From Doris montereyensis (lineage: Eukaryota > Mollusca > Gastropoda > Nudibranchia > Dorididae), in NCBI GenBank assembly GCA_037039925.1, contig JAXRKP010000672.1, forward strand, positions 38,501 through 102,500: a stretch of 64,000 bases of DNA, written 5' to 3'. Each line of letters starts with the position of its first letter. Within the stretch, counting starts at the first letter, position 1. The translations under genes and the position numbers were made by a program. The notes beneath the pieces were generated by a model. The model saw only the letters and a list, made by a program, of their open reading frames with translations. It was not told the origin of the DNA and did not search any database. Below, in pieces: positions 12,126 to 22,362 of the stretch.

Positions 12126-13963
12126 AGATACTGAGTTTACTACAAATATCTACAACAGTCAACAACACATCGCTGGTATAGAGCAATAATGTTATATCTC
12201 CAAATTTCAAGTTTTGAGAAAAATGGCTTCAAAGTTTCATAAGCTCTTCATTTGCATAGAGTTGCAACATGGTTGAACTGCCGAAAGTGGTTACCTTTAC
12301 GGCATTTGTGAGGCATGCAACAATTTGATACAAAGATTTGATTCTGCTTCATCCTTACACTGATCCATCCAATCTGAAGATACAACAACTTTGCTCTATA
12401 ACCAGCAATGTGCAACATGAAGAAAAAAAAAGAGCTATTATTATTATTATTTGGTTTCTGCATTTTTAAAAATTCAAAATAAAAATCAAGCTCAACATGA
12501 AAAAAAAAAAATAATCTTTTTGTTGTGCTCAAGTCGTTTTCATGAACACATATATATGTTGAAGAAAACACTGTCATCCTCATATAATATGAGCATTAAT
12601 ACGTGAAGGGAAAAAATTATTAAAAAGTTACTTAAGTAGGTAGAAAACAAATTGCAACAACCATAGTAGGCCTATATTGTGACAAGAAAGATGGGGGGGG
12701 TGAAAGTGCGGTGCACCTTCCAGATGTTGGTTTCTCCATCTGGTTATCCAGTAACAGTACAACAAACTAGGCATTTTCATAGATTTTGCCGTAAGTGATA
12801 CCAAACTCAAAATAAACCAAAGCATTGTCATTCTTATTTAATATCATAATACGCAGAAACAGGGGCATATGAACATACATATAGCCAAAATGCAGAGGCC
12901 TCAAAGTCCCACAGTCCAATGGAGACATATATTACTTTACTGCTGAATGACCACACTCACCATATGCATTGATTTCAACATGTAAAGAAGAAAGAAGGTT
13001 TAATGTAAACTTATAATAATAAAATGAGTGTGTGATTTAAAAAATATTAAATCAGCTGTCAATTTGATTTTATCTTTTTGTTTTGGTTCTCTGTTCAGGA
13101 TTTGCATGAGAAGAAATCACTCATTCATGATGGCTTGTTAGTGTTTACAGACCTTATGCCTATCATTATTCAAACACCAATTATAATTCTTTCTTGTTTT
13201 TTTGTTAAATTTCTAGAAAGTTAAAACAATTTTTTTTTAAAGATATAAAAAAAAAATAATTAAATTTTTTTGCCTGTCATTGATGGAGTGAAACAATGAC
13301 GATATTAATACTTGTTCCAGATCTTCAAGAGCTTATAATATTACAATTTATATTGAGTAAAAAAAATAAGGAAAAGTTTGTCAAATGCCACCAATTTTAT
13401 CCACATTCAATTGTATAAAAATACACTTTATTATATCGTCAACATTTGATGTGGCACGTAAATCTTTATGATAAGCACATAAGGTGATGTCCTCTCAATT
13501 TGCTCGATTATCAGTTACAAAAAAAAAATTTTAAAACAATAAAAGATAAATGTTACATTATGCCAAAGCTGTTTATATAATATAATTTAGTGAATTTTTA
13601 GTGATTTTGTAAAAACTGGAACATGATTTTATATTAGTTTCAATATTTTACTTATATTACAAGATGCAGTGTACAAAACACATCATGAACAATACACATC
13701 TTCCTGAGAAAAAAAGAAGAAAGCAAATTTTAAATGAGTCATTGAAAAAATTATTTAAATCAATCACTGGAAGGAAGCTATTGTAAATGAAAAGTCTTCA
13801 TTGAAAGAACAAGAAACAGGAACAGATAAAAACCCAACCCAACAACTTTCCAATATTAACAATTGACAAACTTAAGAGACAGAATTTGAGGATTTTCATG
13901 GGAAGATGAAGAGGAGGAAGATCTTTCATCGATGAAACAATGACTAAGAAATCATCAGTTCAA
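12126..13963. other. AT-rich stretch downstream of CNIH4
   Basis: No exon or known transposon was recognised. Because CNIH4 ends at 13964 on the minus strand, the part nearest it is probably 3' UTR. T-rich and A-rich runs are common. Confidence 0.35.
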
Positions 13964-13994
13964 CTAGGAACCCTTGACCAGTGAGTATATCATC
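13964..13994 (-). CDS. CNIH4: CNIH4 last coding exon
   Basis: 31 bases after the acceptor TTTTGCAG: one base completes Trp, then nine codons (M-I-Y-S-L-V-K-G-S) and TAG. The length and the aligned end of the family support the short exon. Confidence 0.85.
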
Positions 13995-16421
13995 CTGCAA
14001 AAGAAAAATAAATCCAGTGAATAAAAGTGAGATATAGATTTGTATCAGGAAAAAAATATGTCATTGACTACCATTAAGACAAACATTTGTGACATAAAGA
14101 AGTAATGAGTTGTTTTTTTTCTCCATATTATAGAGGTAATGATAAGATAACAGACAATATTATTGAAAACATATTATTTAAAAAAATAAAATTCATATTA
14201 TGATCTTTTTAATTTAATTTGGAATAAATTTGTTAAAGTATCTTTTCTTTCGCAGCTGAGTACTCTTTCTCCCAATGACCTTTTCAGTTACAGTGATAAA
14301 GAAGCAATAATAAACCTTGAAATGGATACCAAATAGGAAAAAGATTAAAACTAATCCTTGCCACCTTTGGCATTTTGCATTACCCAGAGATAATGGGTAA
14401 ATAGATAATAGGTAAACCAATAAACCCTACGATTGAATGAAAAATTGTTTAAAAGTATGTCGCAAAAGTAATATTATCATTACTCACCAGTAGAGATAAA
14501 CAAAGAAAAATATCAAGTGTACTCCAAGTCTCACTAAACTCTCACGCATGTACATCTTCAAATGCTTCTGGTTATGTATTTCGGTAGGGTCAAATAGCCC
14601 AATGTCCCCTGTAGGCTTGGTAAAGAATCTGTCAAAAGAAGTAAGAATGTTTAAATTGTCAAAATAATAAAATTTATCAATAATAGACTAAATTTAAAGT
14701 GGCAGTCATTGAAAACAAATTTTCAAACAATGCTTATATATAAGAATAACATTGTATCCAGAGTAAAAAATCTAAGTGTCGAGTTAATAATCAGCACGGA
14801 GATGGATAAAGATAAAACTATGCAAGTCAGAGTTTGCATCTTTGTTTTAGGTATACATTGAGTAACACCATCAGAGACGACAGATACAGTTTTGTAAAGG
14901 AATAAGACATGGTTACTACAAGTATAAGTGACAAACAAATGAGGATTGTTTGTTCATTTAATTGGAATTCACCATGTCCACCATTCGTGGTGATCTCAGG
15001 GTAAAATAAGAGGAAACAGCAAGATGAAAGGATATAAGCAAAAGAGCGAAAGAAAAGAAGTCAGACCTACCAGCAGTGTCTGTCAACCAGCCACCAAACA
15101 AAGGTAGAAAAACAAACAATTTTTAATGAAGATCACATGTTTTGGTCTTGCTTTCTTTCAACCGTGTGAATCTCATATTTTTCATTCTCTCATGTTGTCA
15201 TGACAAATATTAATATCTCGGTGAAACTGTCTAAACGGATTAAGTCCACGATATATGGGATATAAGGTTCGTCCTTTAACTGATCAAACGTGTGCTTCAT
15301 TCATGTCTTCATACACATTGGAGGCCTCGAACCAATAGAAATGCTTATTTTACGCACATAATCTAAAGGAAGACTAGTTTTTCTTCCTATCTTGCAACTC
15401 TACCCTCGTAAATCAAGGAGTGGATTTACTTGTTTAAATCTTTCAAAAAGTTCAACTATAGCCGTTTAAGCCCATTTTTTTTCCCCTTTATTACATCCTA
15501 AAGACTAAAGTAGTTCTTGAATTGTAATCCAAAAAGCGCAAAATAGTGTTTGCAGCCCTATTCAATGATTTATTACAGTTTTGCTTCTCCTGAAAATTTA
15601 CGTCATACGGACATACGTGTTTTTAAAAGTTTCACGCGTATTATATTTGGTGTCAATAACAGTAATAGTGAAGAAAAGCACTATTAGCACTTCACAAATC
15701 ATAACAACAACACATAAAAATGAAGCCAAATATTTACTTGTAACTCAACCATCCTCCAAGGGGAACGTATAAAATAAAAATCAGCCAATGTCCACATAAC
15801 AGCAACAATATGGACAAGAGGTTGTGACATATGAGCTCTGGTAAAATCCACTGAGAAAAGAAGATAAAAAATACATTTTTCTATGTCAATGTTAATGACA
15901 ACTGAAGAATTTCACAATTAAGAAATAATGGCCTTATATAGTACTAGTACTATAACAAATGAACAGAGGACATCAACGCAATACATTCACGATATAAATT
16001 TACTTTCCTAAATTGATAAGTCATACTAGAAAACTTGAAAAAACCCAGACTGGAATCAACCAAAAAAGAAAGAAAAAAAGACCTGAAAGAGATACATTGT
16101 AAACACATATTCTTATTTGAAGACATGCATAGATGGTATTACCATAACACAAAAAACCAGGAAGTCGTTTTAAACAAACGTTTCTATTTCAATAAAATTT
16201 TCCAATATTATATGTAGTCTGTATATACAATATATATCATTACACACACACATATTATGATATATATAATGAAGCCACAAAATAATGCAAGTGACTATCA
16301 ATTACAATGACAATAAGTACAAGTATAGTATGTTACTGGTATATATACTCACATAATTTAGTTTGTCACAGCAAGCTCTGGCATTCAAATAATCACACTC
16401 AAGATCAGATAATGTGATGAC
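13964..16421 (-). CDS. CNIH4: Cornichon homolog 4 (CNIH4), 5' end missing
   Basis: Four coding exons on the minus strand: 16421-16353, 15850-15738, 14628-14488 and 13994-13964. All borders are GT/AG and the phases join without a break (0, 2, 2). They give 117 residues and a stop. The start [11 protein letters not shown] matches the conserved cornichon core, as do the paired cysteines (A-C-C-D-K-L-N), the W-I-L-P-E-L-I helix, the [10 protein letters not shown] motif diagnostic of CNIH4, and the last helix ending Y-L-Y-W-M-I-Y-S-L-V. CNIH4 is an ER membrane cargo receptor that helps GPCRs into COPII vesicles (family knowledge). The family is about 139 residues long, so about 22 N-terminal residues, one exon ending in the first membrane helix, are missing. 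I searched minus-strand sequence up to about 22 kb without finding it. The next upstream sequence is largely transposon debris. Confidence 0.93.
14488..14628 (-). CDS. CNIH4: CNIH4 exon with the FDPTEIHN motif
   Basis: 141 bases, acceptor TTTTGACAG, donor GTGAGT. Encodes [19 protein letters not shown] and the start of the last membrane helix. One base completes the codon from the previous exon and two carry over. Confidence 0.93.
14965..15095 (-). repeat. Interspersed repeat R150, copy 5 (reverse)
   Basis: Lies within a CNIH4 intron. Carries CCACCATTCGTGGTGATCTC, AGAGGAAACAGCAAGATG and AGTCAGACCTACCAGC, the reverse of the R150 block. Confidence 0.6.
15738..15850 (-). CDS. CNIH4: CNIH4 exon with the central membrane helix
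   Basis: 113 bases, acceptor TTTCTCAG, donor GTAAAT. Encodes W-I-L-P-E-L-I followed by a leucine-rich membrane helix through L-I-F-I-L-Y-V-P-L. Phase 0 in, two bases out. Confidence 0.92.
16353..16421 (-). CDS. CNIH4: CNIH4 exon with the SDLECDY core (first one found)
   Basis: 69 bases, 23 codons, phase 0 at both ends. Acceptor ACTTTAG, donor GTGAGT. Encodes [18 protein letters not shown]. The start-codon exon must lie upstream. Confidence 0.92.
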
Positions 16422-16425
16422 CTAA

Positions 16426-17257
16426 AGTAAAGCGTTAAGGCAAGAATTGATTTTATAGTTTACGTTAACGGAAGGTCACATTTACCTCGAGAATTCTTGG
16501 AAATTAACTTGCACATCATCAGAAGAGCAAGTAAGAAGTTGAAATTTCATATATATTATATATATTGTAATTGCCATGTACATCTTAAATATAACATGTT
16601 TCTTCAAGAGACAATGACTGTTAGAGACATCACAAAATGTTTCTTTTGCCCTTTTCGCATGTATTTTGAAAACAGTATATTTGTTATAATGTGCTTTAAG
16701 AAATCTAAAATGGGTAAACAGAGACAGAAATATGGAAAGAAAATTAAAAAATAAGTGTTTAGATGGACAGAACAGAAAAGATAAGGTGAACACCTATTGC
16801 ATTAGATGAAATCCGTAACAAGATTTGAAATTGAAATATATATATATTGATTAAACATTCCTCACTGAGCTGGTGTTTCTTCATGAGCTTACATCATATT
16901 ACAAGATCAAAGACAAAAATTATAAAGACAGAGAGAGAGGCACACACACAGAGGGATATAAACAATGACGGTCAAAAGAGAGAGTAGCAAGGATGGCACA
17001 TTTGATTTAGACACCCATAGACAGAGAGGAAAGAGATTATAATGTGAGCGGGAACTTGGTAGGGGACAAAGGGGAACACAATATCCTAGTAACAGTGTTT
17101 ATAAGCAGTCAAGCCGCCAAAAAAAACCGTCATAATAAAAAACTGCATGCCAAATTTTAAATTACCATTCTTTTATTTTTCCATCATCAAGCATTTTAAG
17201 TTGAAAGAAAAATCTGAATAGAAGTCTAGTACCAATATACATCATATCTTCCTACGT
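16426..17257. other. Non-coding stretch upstream of CNIH4
   Basis: AT-rich sequence with TA-rich runs (about 16545-16570 and 16838-16850). It was searched on the minus strand for the missing CNIH4 first exon; no ATG followed by a hydrophobic helix and a donor was seen. Confidence 0.4.
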
Positions 17258-17818
17258 ACAGTACAGGGATGCCCTCTGGTCAAGATGAAAAATATTGAAC
17301 TTTTTTTGTGATAGGAAACAAATGAAATAAGGTCAAGTTTTTTCAAATTTTGAAACATAACAGCAAGCGGGGTTGGGTTTTTTTAACTTTCACTTTGTTT
17401 AAGTGAGAAGCTCGATTCACATGCAAAGCCAGAGCTTTCTTGACTATAATTTATTTTGTCCTCCTGTACTATGCAATAGACAAATCCAGTCTTTCCTTTT
17501 CGGAAGAAGTCAGAAAAATATCCTCCATCAGCGACCTTTTCTTGAAGCCATTCTTTAAATATATTTTTCACTCCTTTATCAAAAGTTTACACATTACCGT
17601 GACCCCGCTGAACAAAATCCTCCTCGGAACTTCATGCTTGAATCACGAGATCTATTCTAGATATATCTGGATCTAAATCTATATTCCAATTATAAGCACT
17701 TTAGAATAAATAATGCGAGTCCAGATCTAGTTAGTCCAAACAGTCAAATCACAAATCACACAAGATATCTCAGGAGTCGAGGTGAAACGGTGAATGGCGT
17801 GTCGTTTAATGAACAATG

Positions 17819-17874
17819 GCGAAATATGACAATAAGTGACAACTCCGCTAATAAAGACAGAACAAACACGTGAC
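17819..17874. repeat. Left arm of an inner inverted repeat
   Basis: GCGAAATATGACAATAAGTG through AACAAACACGTGAC. Its reverse complement is at 18313-18374 with about four extra bases and one or two changes. The arms flank a centre of about 440 bp inside the hAT-like element. Confidence 0.75.
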
Positions 17875-18312
17875 GTTTCGCACCTTCAGTGTAAATTTTT
17901 GCCTTGATTGATACTTCCTTTCATTCATTCTCAATTATTTCTTCTTTCTAGACCCAGTGAGATATAGATCTAGTCTTATAGTTATCCTATTTTTTCATTC
18001 TTGTTTCCCATACTCACACCTCTCTCTCTCTCCTTTCTTTCTTCCTTTCTCTCTCTAGTTCTCTCCTTCTCTCTATTTCCTTCTCACTTTTAGTACTTAC
18101 TTATTTTCATATTTTTATTTCATTCTAGATCTGAATCTTCCATTCTCGCTCATTCTTCACATCCCCTCTACTATGTTTCTTATTATCACTGTCTTTTTCT
18201 TTCTTTCTTTCTCCTTTCTGTTTTTCTTTTGACATCACATTGTGTGATGCCCGAGGTAGTACTTAGATCTAGATTCTAGATATTTCTCGTTTGTTGTCTG
18301 ACGAAGGGTAAT

Positions 18313-18374
18313 GTCACGTGTTTGTTCTGTCTTTATTAGTGGAGTTGTCACTTATTGAATTGTCATATTTCGCC
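18313..18374. repeat. Right arm of an inner inverted repeat
   Basis: GTCACGTGTTTGTTCTGTC through TGTCATATTTCGCC, the reverse complement of the arm at 17819-17874. Confidence 0.75.
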
Positions 18375-18579
18375 TTTGACCTCACTCCACTGTGGCTTCT
18401 TCGCATTAATGAACAATGAAAATTGAACCAGTGATGGGCGGAAGAGAAGAGACCAGGAAAAATATGAATATCCGGTCAAATAGTTATTATAGGCTCTCGG
18501 GAACCGACGGGTATAAAATGATTGCCCGTGATAAAAGTTCCGTATATTTTTTTTTGATTTTCGGACGGAAATAAATCGA

Positions 18580-18640
18580 GATACGGAGAATTTCGAAATG
18601 TACGGGACATATGGAGAATTTCGAAATGTACGGATTTCCG
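18580..18640. repeat. Short tandem repeat in the hAT-like element
   Basis: The phrase GGAGAATTTCGAAATGTACG occurs twice about 30 bp apart, just inside the right end of the element. Confidence 0.6.
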
Positions 18641-18674
18641 TATAAATACGGAAAAAAGAGCATCCCTGACAGTA

Positions 18675-19817
18675 TTTCCCTTTATTATTTTAATAATGAA
18701 TATAATATATATATATATATATATATAGGCCTATCTATATATATATATAAAGCTGGACATCTCTAACTTTGACCGCCTATCACTCAGCAACCACTGTACA
18801 CACAAATTCCATATTTTTTCAAAATTCAAAATTTTAACCCTTACGTTTTAACCTTTACAATTTAATCCATTTTATACCAGATATATTTGCCATTTGCCGC
18901 CCATTTTGGCTGAAATTCTTAGAACTGACTCATATCAGGAAAAAAATTATCATTTCTTGATTACATAGATTTTTAAATGAAACTTTCAGGACATACTAAT
19001 GATAGATTGTGCTACAAGATTAAATATTCAAAATATGAAAATGAGGTCATGTGACAATGGCAGATATCTTGAATTTTGACTTTACGTTATTTTGGTCATA
19101 TCTCAGTGAAAATGATAGTTTATGTCACAATGGTCACATTGTGAAGCGTATATATGGTCTAATCATGATTTGTGGAGTGTATTGTAGTGTGAGGAAGACA
19201 GAAAAAGGGAAGAATTGGAAAATAATGTGAAAAAAATACAATTATTCATGTTACATGACAAACACAAAAAATGCAAATATTAAGTAATCCAAAAAAAAAT
19301 ATACAAAATGACACGAAAACAGTAATCAAAAATTATTTTGCTGAGCTGTCCTGTTTACCTAAGTCTTAAGTCTTCTATTCTTGTGTTTTCTGTGTTTGTG
19401 TGTCATATATGTCTCTAATTTTCAAATATTCCCAGTGCCAGGCACTAGCGTCAACAGTGCCATGCCCTCTTTTTATTTTGTGCTCTCTCCCGAAGAACCT
19501 CATACATTTCGTCATCACTGTCAGAGTCAATCACAAAATGGCTCTGTTTTTTCAATACATGTTATATTTTTTACAAGTGTTATATCTAAATCATGAGGAT
19601 TCCAGATATATGCTTTAAGAGATACACCAAGTAAATTGGATCATCATAATTATCTTCAACTCTATCCTCGTCAGAATCAGATTCATGATGATGCGTTGAT
19701 AATCTATTCATCATCGTTTTTGTAAAAATTCTGTGAACGCCTTTTCTATCCTTATTATGTGTTATGGGTTTTCGTGTGTACCATTCAAACTGGTACGGGT
19801 GTAAACAAGTCAGAAAA

Positions 19818-19899
<82 letters not shown>

Positions 19900-20880
19900 C
19901 AAATCAATTGTTCCTTTCTCCCCGTCGGCCCTCAGGTCGGTCAAATCGACAAATTTTGAACGGAAAAAATCTGTGCAGTAGCAGCAGTCTATTACGTATT
20001 ATTGATGGGATACTACTTAACAATTTACTTCGTCTTTTTTATTTTATATTCAGACTATAGTAGAACACGCTAATGCAACGTTTGGGTTAATCATTCCCTG
20101 AAGGGCAATTATTCATATCCACACAATAAAATTACAAAGAAAGCACAAAATTGAATATAAATTTACCCATTGACCAAAATCACTGTCTACATAGATCTAC
20201 ACATTTTTTTTTTAAATAACAAAACAATTTTATTTTTTTTTAGTTGTTTTAACGAAAAAAAAGGACAAAGTGCCACACACTTAAATATTTATGTATTTTA
20301 TTGCTCTTGAATCTTATGGCAGATGGAATGAAGGTGAAACGGTTATCGATTTGCTCTGCTCAATGGGCATCAACCGCAAATTTACAAAACAGTGCTTCAT
20401 CTTTGTCATCCAAGACTTTGCATTAGATTTCAAATATCCTGCTTTAGGTTCTTAATGAATAAACTATTGGATCAAATCAGCATTTTATTTGATTGAATAT
20501 AAATTTACCCATTGACCAAAATCACTGGAAATTTTTGGAAGATTGCTCAATTGCAAATTTTGCTTCATCTTTGCAGCCATCCACACTATTTCATTTTATT
20601 TTTATTGTTACTAGATCTAGATCTAATTTGTCGATTTCCGGTCATTACATTAATAAACCTGTATAACTTCAGTATCGAGTACTACGTAAAAAGCCTGTGC
20701 AGCTTCACCTTCGAGCACTAATTTGATCGAATAATCGTATTTGATGATATCACACACCAATACAGTGGTTTCTGACTTATTCGCAGTCAAAGTTCAAGTG
20801 ACCCAGCTTTATTATGATGAAGAGAAATCATAATCCAATATTATTTACGGGCATGCTTGCATAATAATAAGAAATTAACT
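18675..20880. other. Non-coding, repeat-derived stretch
   Basis: A TA microsatellite at about 18708-18728, AT-rich sequence to 19800, a long GA microsatellite, then two copies of the phrase AATATAAATTTACCCATTGA (about 20152 and 20499) suggesting a local duplication. At about 20270-20360 the minus strand reads like the C-terminal tail of a LINE ORF2 (F-T-F-I-P-S-A-I-R). No gene exon was recognised. Confidence 0.35.
19820..19897. repeat. (GA)n microsatellite
   Basis: About 39 GA units. The open frames here are only Arg-Glu repeats and do not indicate a gene. Confidence 0.95.
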
Positions 20881-20889
20881 CATTCCGGA

Positions 20890-21260
20890 GTTTGGCCTAA
20901 AGGAGACGGGATCACGGAACATAGACGTAGGGAAAGCCTACAGTTTGGGTAGGCTTCACGGAGTGACAAAAAAGTAATCACACTTCAGCAACGCCAACTG
21001 TTTAACGGTCATGTCAGACTCAGTAACAGCTATCATTGTAGCCTAGTCGTCAGTGAGAAGAGAGGCTATCATTGTAGGCTAGCCTACATCTCGGTCAGTC
21101 GGCGAGAGAGAGAGAGAGCGTGGTTGCGCTCTGTGTGAGTGTGTGTTTTTTCAGCGAGTTAGGTCGGCGATACATCGCGAACAATATCGTTTAAAACTAT
21201 ATTCAAATTCGATACTACCTGGCGGTGCTTCAGTGTGATAATGCCTCAAAAAGGTATAGT
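20890..21260 (+). promoter_or_regulatory. Possible promoter and 5' leader of the dehydrogenase gene
   Basis: This stretch has more G, C and CpG than its surroundings (for example CGGTCAGTCGGCGAGAG, GGTCGGCGATACATCGCG). It lies about 1 kb before the dehydrogenase start codon. At 21241 ATGCCTCAAAAAG is followed by GTATAG, which could be a tiny leader exon or a chance match. No TATA box was identified. Assignment to the plus strand is inference. Confidence 0.25.
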
Positions 21261-21384
21261 AGTAGTAGTAGTAGTGTAGGGACTATTTTCTAGGCATCAA
21301 TGGCCTTTATACGTCCCATCGTTGATTTTGGGATTTTTTGTCATTCGGTTTTTATGTAATTATCCTTTAATCGAAAAATATGAA

Positions 21385-21640
21385 TAGTTCCTTAAATCTT
21401 GGTGACAGATCCAGTGAATTTTTGAAGGAGTTAGTGTTTTTGGAATTTATCATATCAGGATCAAGATCATTCCATAGTTTGGTAATGCGTTGACTGAAAC
21501 AGTTTCTTCTTAGATTAGTGTTAGTTTGCTTGTGGTATATCTTATTTCGGCGTTCCTTGTGCTAGAATATGTTAGGTTTGTAAAGAAGGTGTCCCAATTT
21601 AGATCTATCTAAATGTGTAGAGCGTGATTTACAATAAATT
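21385..21640 (-). mobile_element. LINE ORF2 C-terminal fragment (CR1/L2/Jockey-like)
   Basis: The minus strand reads N-L-R-R-N-C-F-S-Q-R-I-T-K-L-W-N-D-L, then N-S-F-K-N-S-L-D. This is the usual C-terminal signature of CR1, L2 and Jockey-type ORF2 proteins (R-x-F-F-S-x-R-V-x-x-x-W-N-x-L followed by S-F-K-x-x-L-D). Stops interrupt it upstream, so it is a dead fragment. Confidence 0.65.
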
Positions 21641-22240
21641 ACAGTGCTTGAGTGCTAGTACTACAGTAGAATCTAGATCTAGACCAAATCTAGAAATCTA
21701 GTGCAGTCACTGAGTCAGTTCAAGTTCAGTAAGCTCAAACTTTTCGAGAGTATTTATATCTAGATCTAATAAAAAGGATACAAAGTAAACTGCCAAGAAG
21801 AGTAAAGCTCCTTCATCTAAAAGAGCAAATATAAACAGGAGGCCATCCGGTCCCATTATCTCTTTTGACGCCGGTCAAGTGTGTGTGTGCACTGAAATTC
21901 AAAAGAACTTCTTGTTGTGAAACTGAAGCCCCCGGCAGTCCGTGAATCCGGGGAGAAAGCGTTAAAATTTTCGTTTCTGTGAAAAAACATTTGTCAGTTT
22001 TTAAAGTTCAAATAAAAAATTGCTATCATTATTGTTTCGTACTGCTAAATACTGCAAAGCGATCACTGCTCTACCTGATACGCACGACTAGAAAGTTGAA
22101 ACTTCGTTTTACCTTAGTGGGCGATTCACAGAAGATTTTAACTGTCGTGTGTGTTTTTTACAGTAAAAAGGAACTTAAACGGCGTGACCAAGTTAATTTG
22201 ATTCAATTACTGCTATACAAGATTCCAAACCTCTAGAAAA

Positions 22241-22362
22241 ATGGGGTCGAGGGCGAAAGCCATGGAAGAAATGTTCGCTAATATGCCAGATCCCGATGCA
22301 TTGTTTAATTCATGGTGGCCATTTATAATAGCCGGAGTCTTTGGAACGTTGTATGGTTTGCG
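22241..22362 (+). CDS. Dehydrogenase exon 1 (start and membrane anchor)
   Basis: ATG preceded by GAAAA; donor GTAGGT. 40 codons plus two bases (CG) that join with A from exon 2 to give Arg41. Encodes the N-terminal anchor. Confidence 0.88.

Larger units (their letters stand above)
17264..18668. mobile_element. hAT-like DNA transposon, non-autonomous, about 1.4 kb
   Basis: The element starts CAGGGATGC (17264-17272) and ends GCATCCCTG (18660-18668), a 9-bp inverted repeat. It is flanked on both sides by ACAGTA (17258-17263 and 18669-18674), a 6-bp direct repeat. CAGGGATG-type ends are typical of hAT elements, which usually make 5-8 bp duplications (family knowledge). Inside, a minus-strand reading at 17571-17383 (starting M-K-N-I-F-K-E-W-L-Q-E-K) resembles the N-terminal zinc-finger-like part of some hAT transposases, but no catalytic domain follows. 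A pair of long inner inverted repeats (17819-17874 and 18313-18374) makes a foldback. It cannot move on its own as seen. Confidence 0.65.

Noticed and set aside
16482..16793. 103-codon minus-strand frame as the CNIH4 first exon
   Set aside because: The end at a possible GTAAAT donor does not give a hydrophobic helix or the phase 0 needed to join exon 16421.
21241..21253. ATGCCTCAAAAAG followed by GTATAG as a first coding exon of the dehydrogenase
   Set aside because: The start at 22241 has its own good membrane anchor and an in-frame upstream stop; no in-phase partner exon for the short ATG exon was found.
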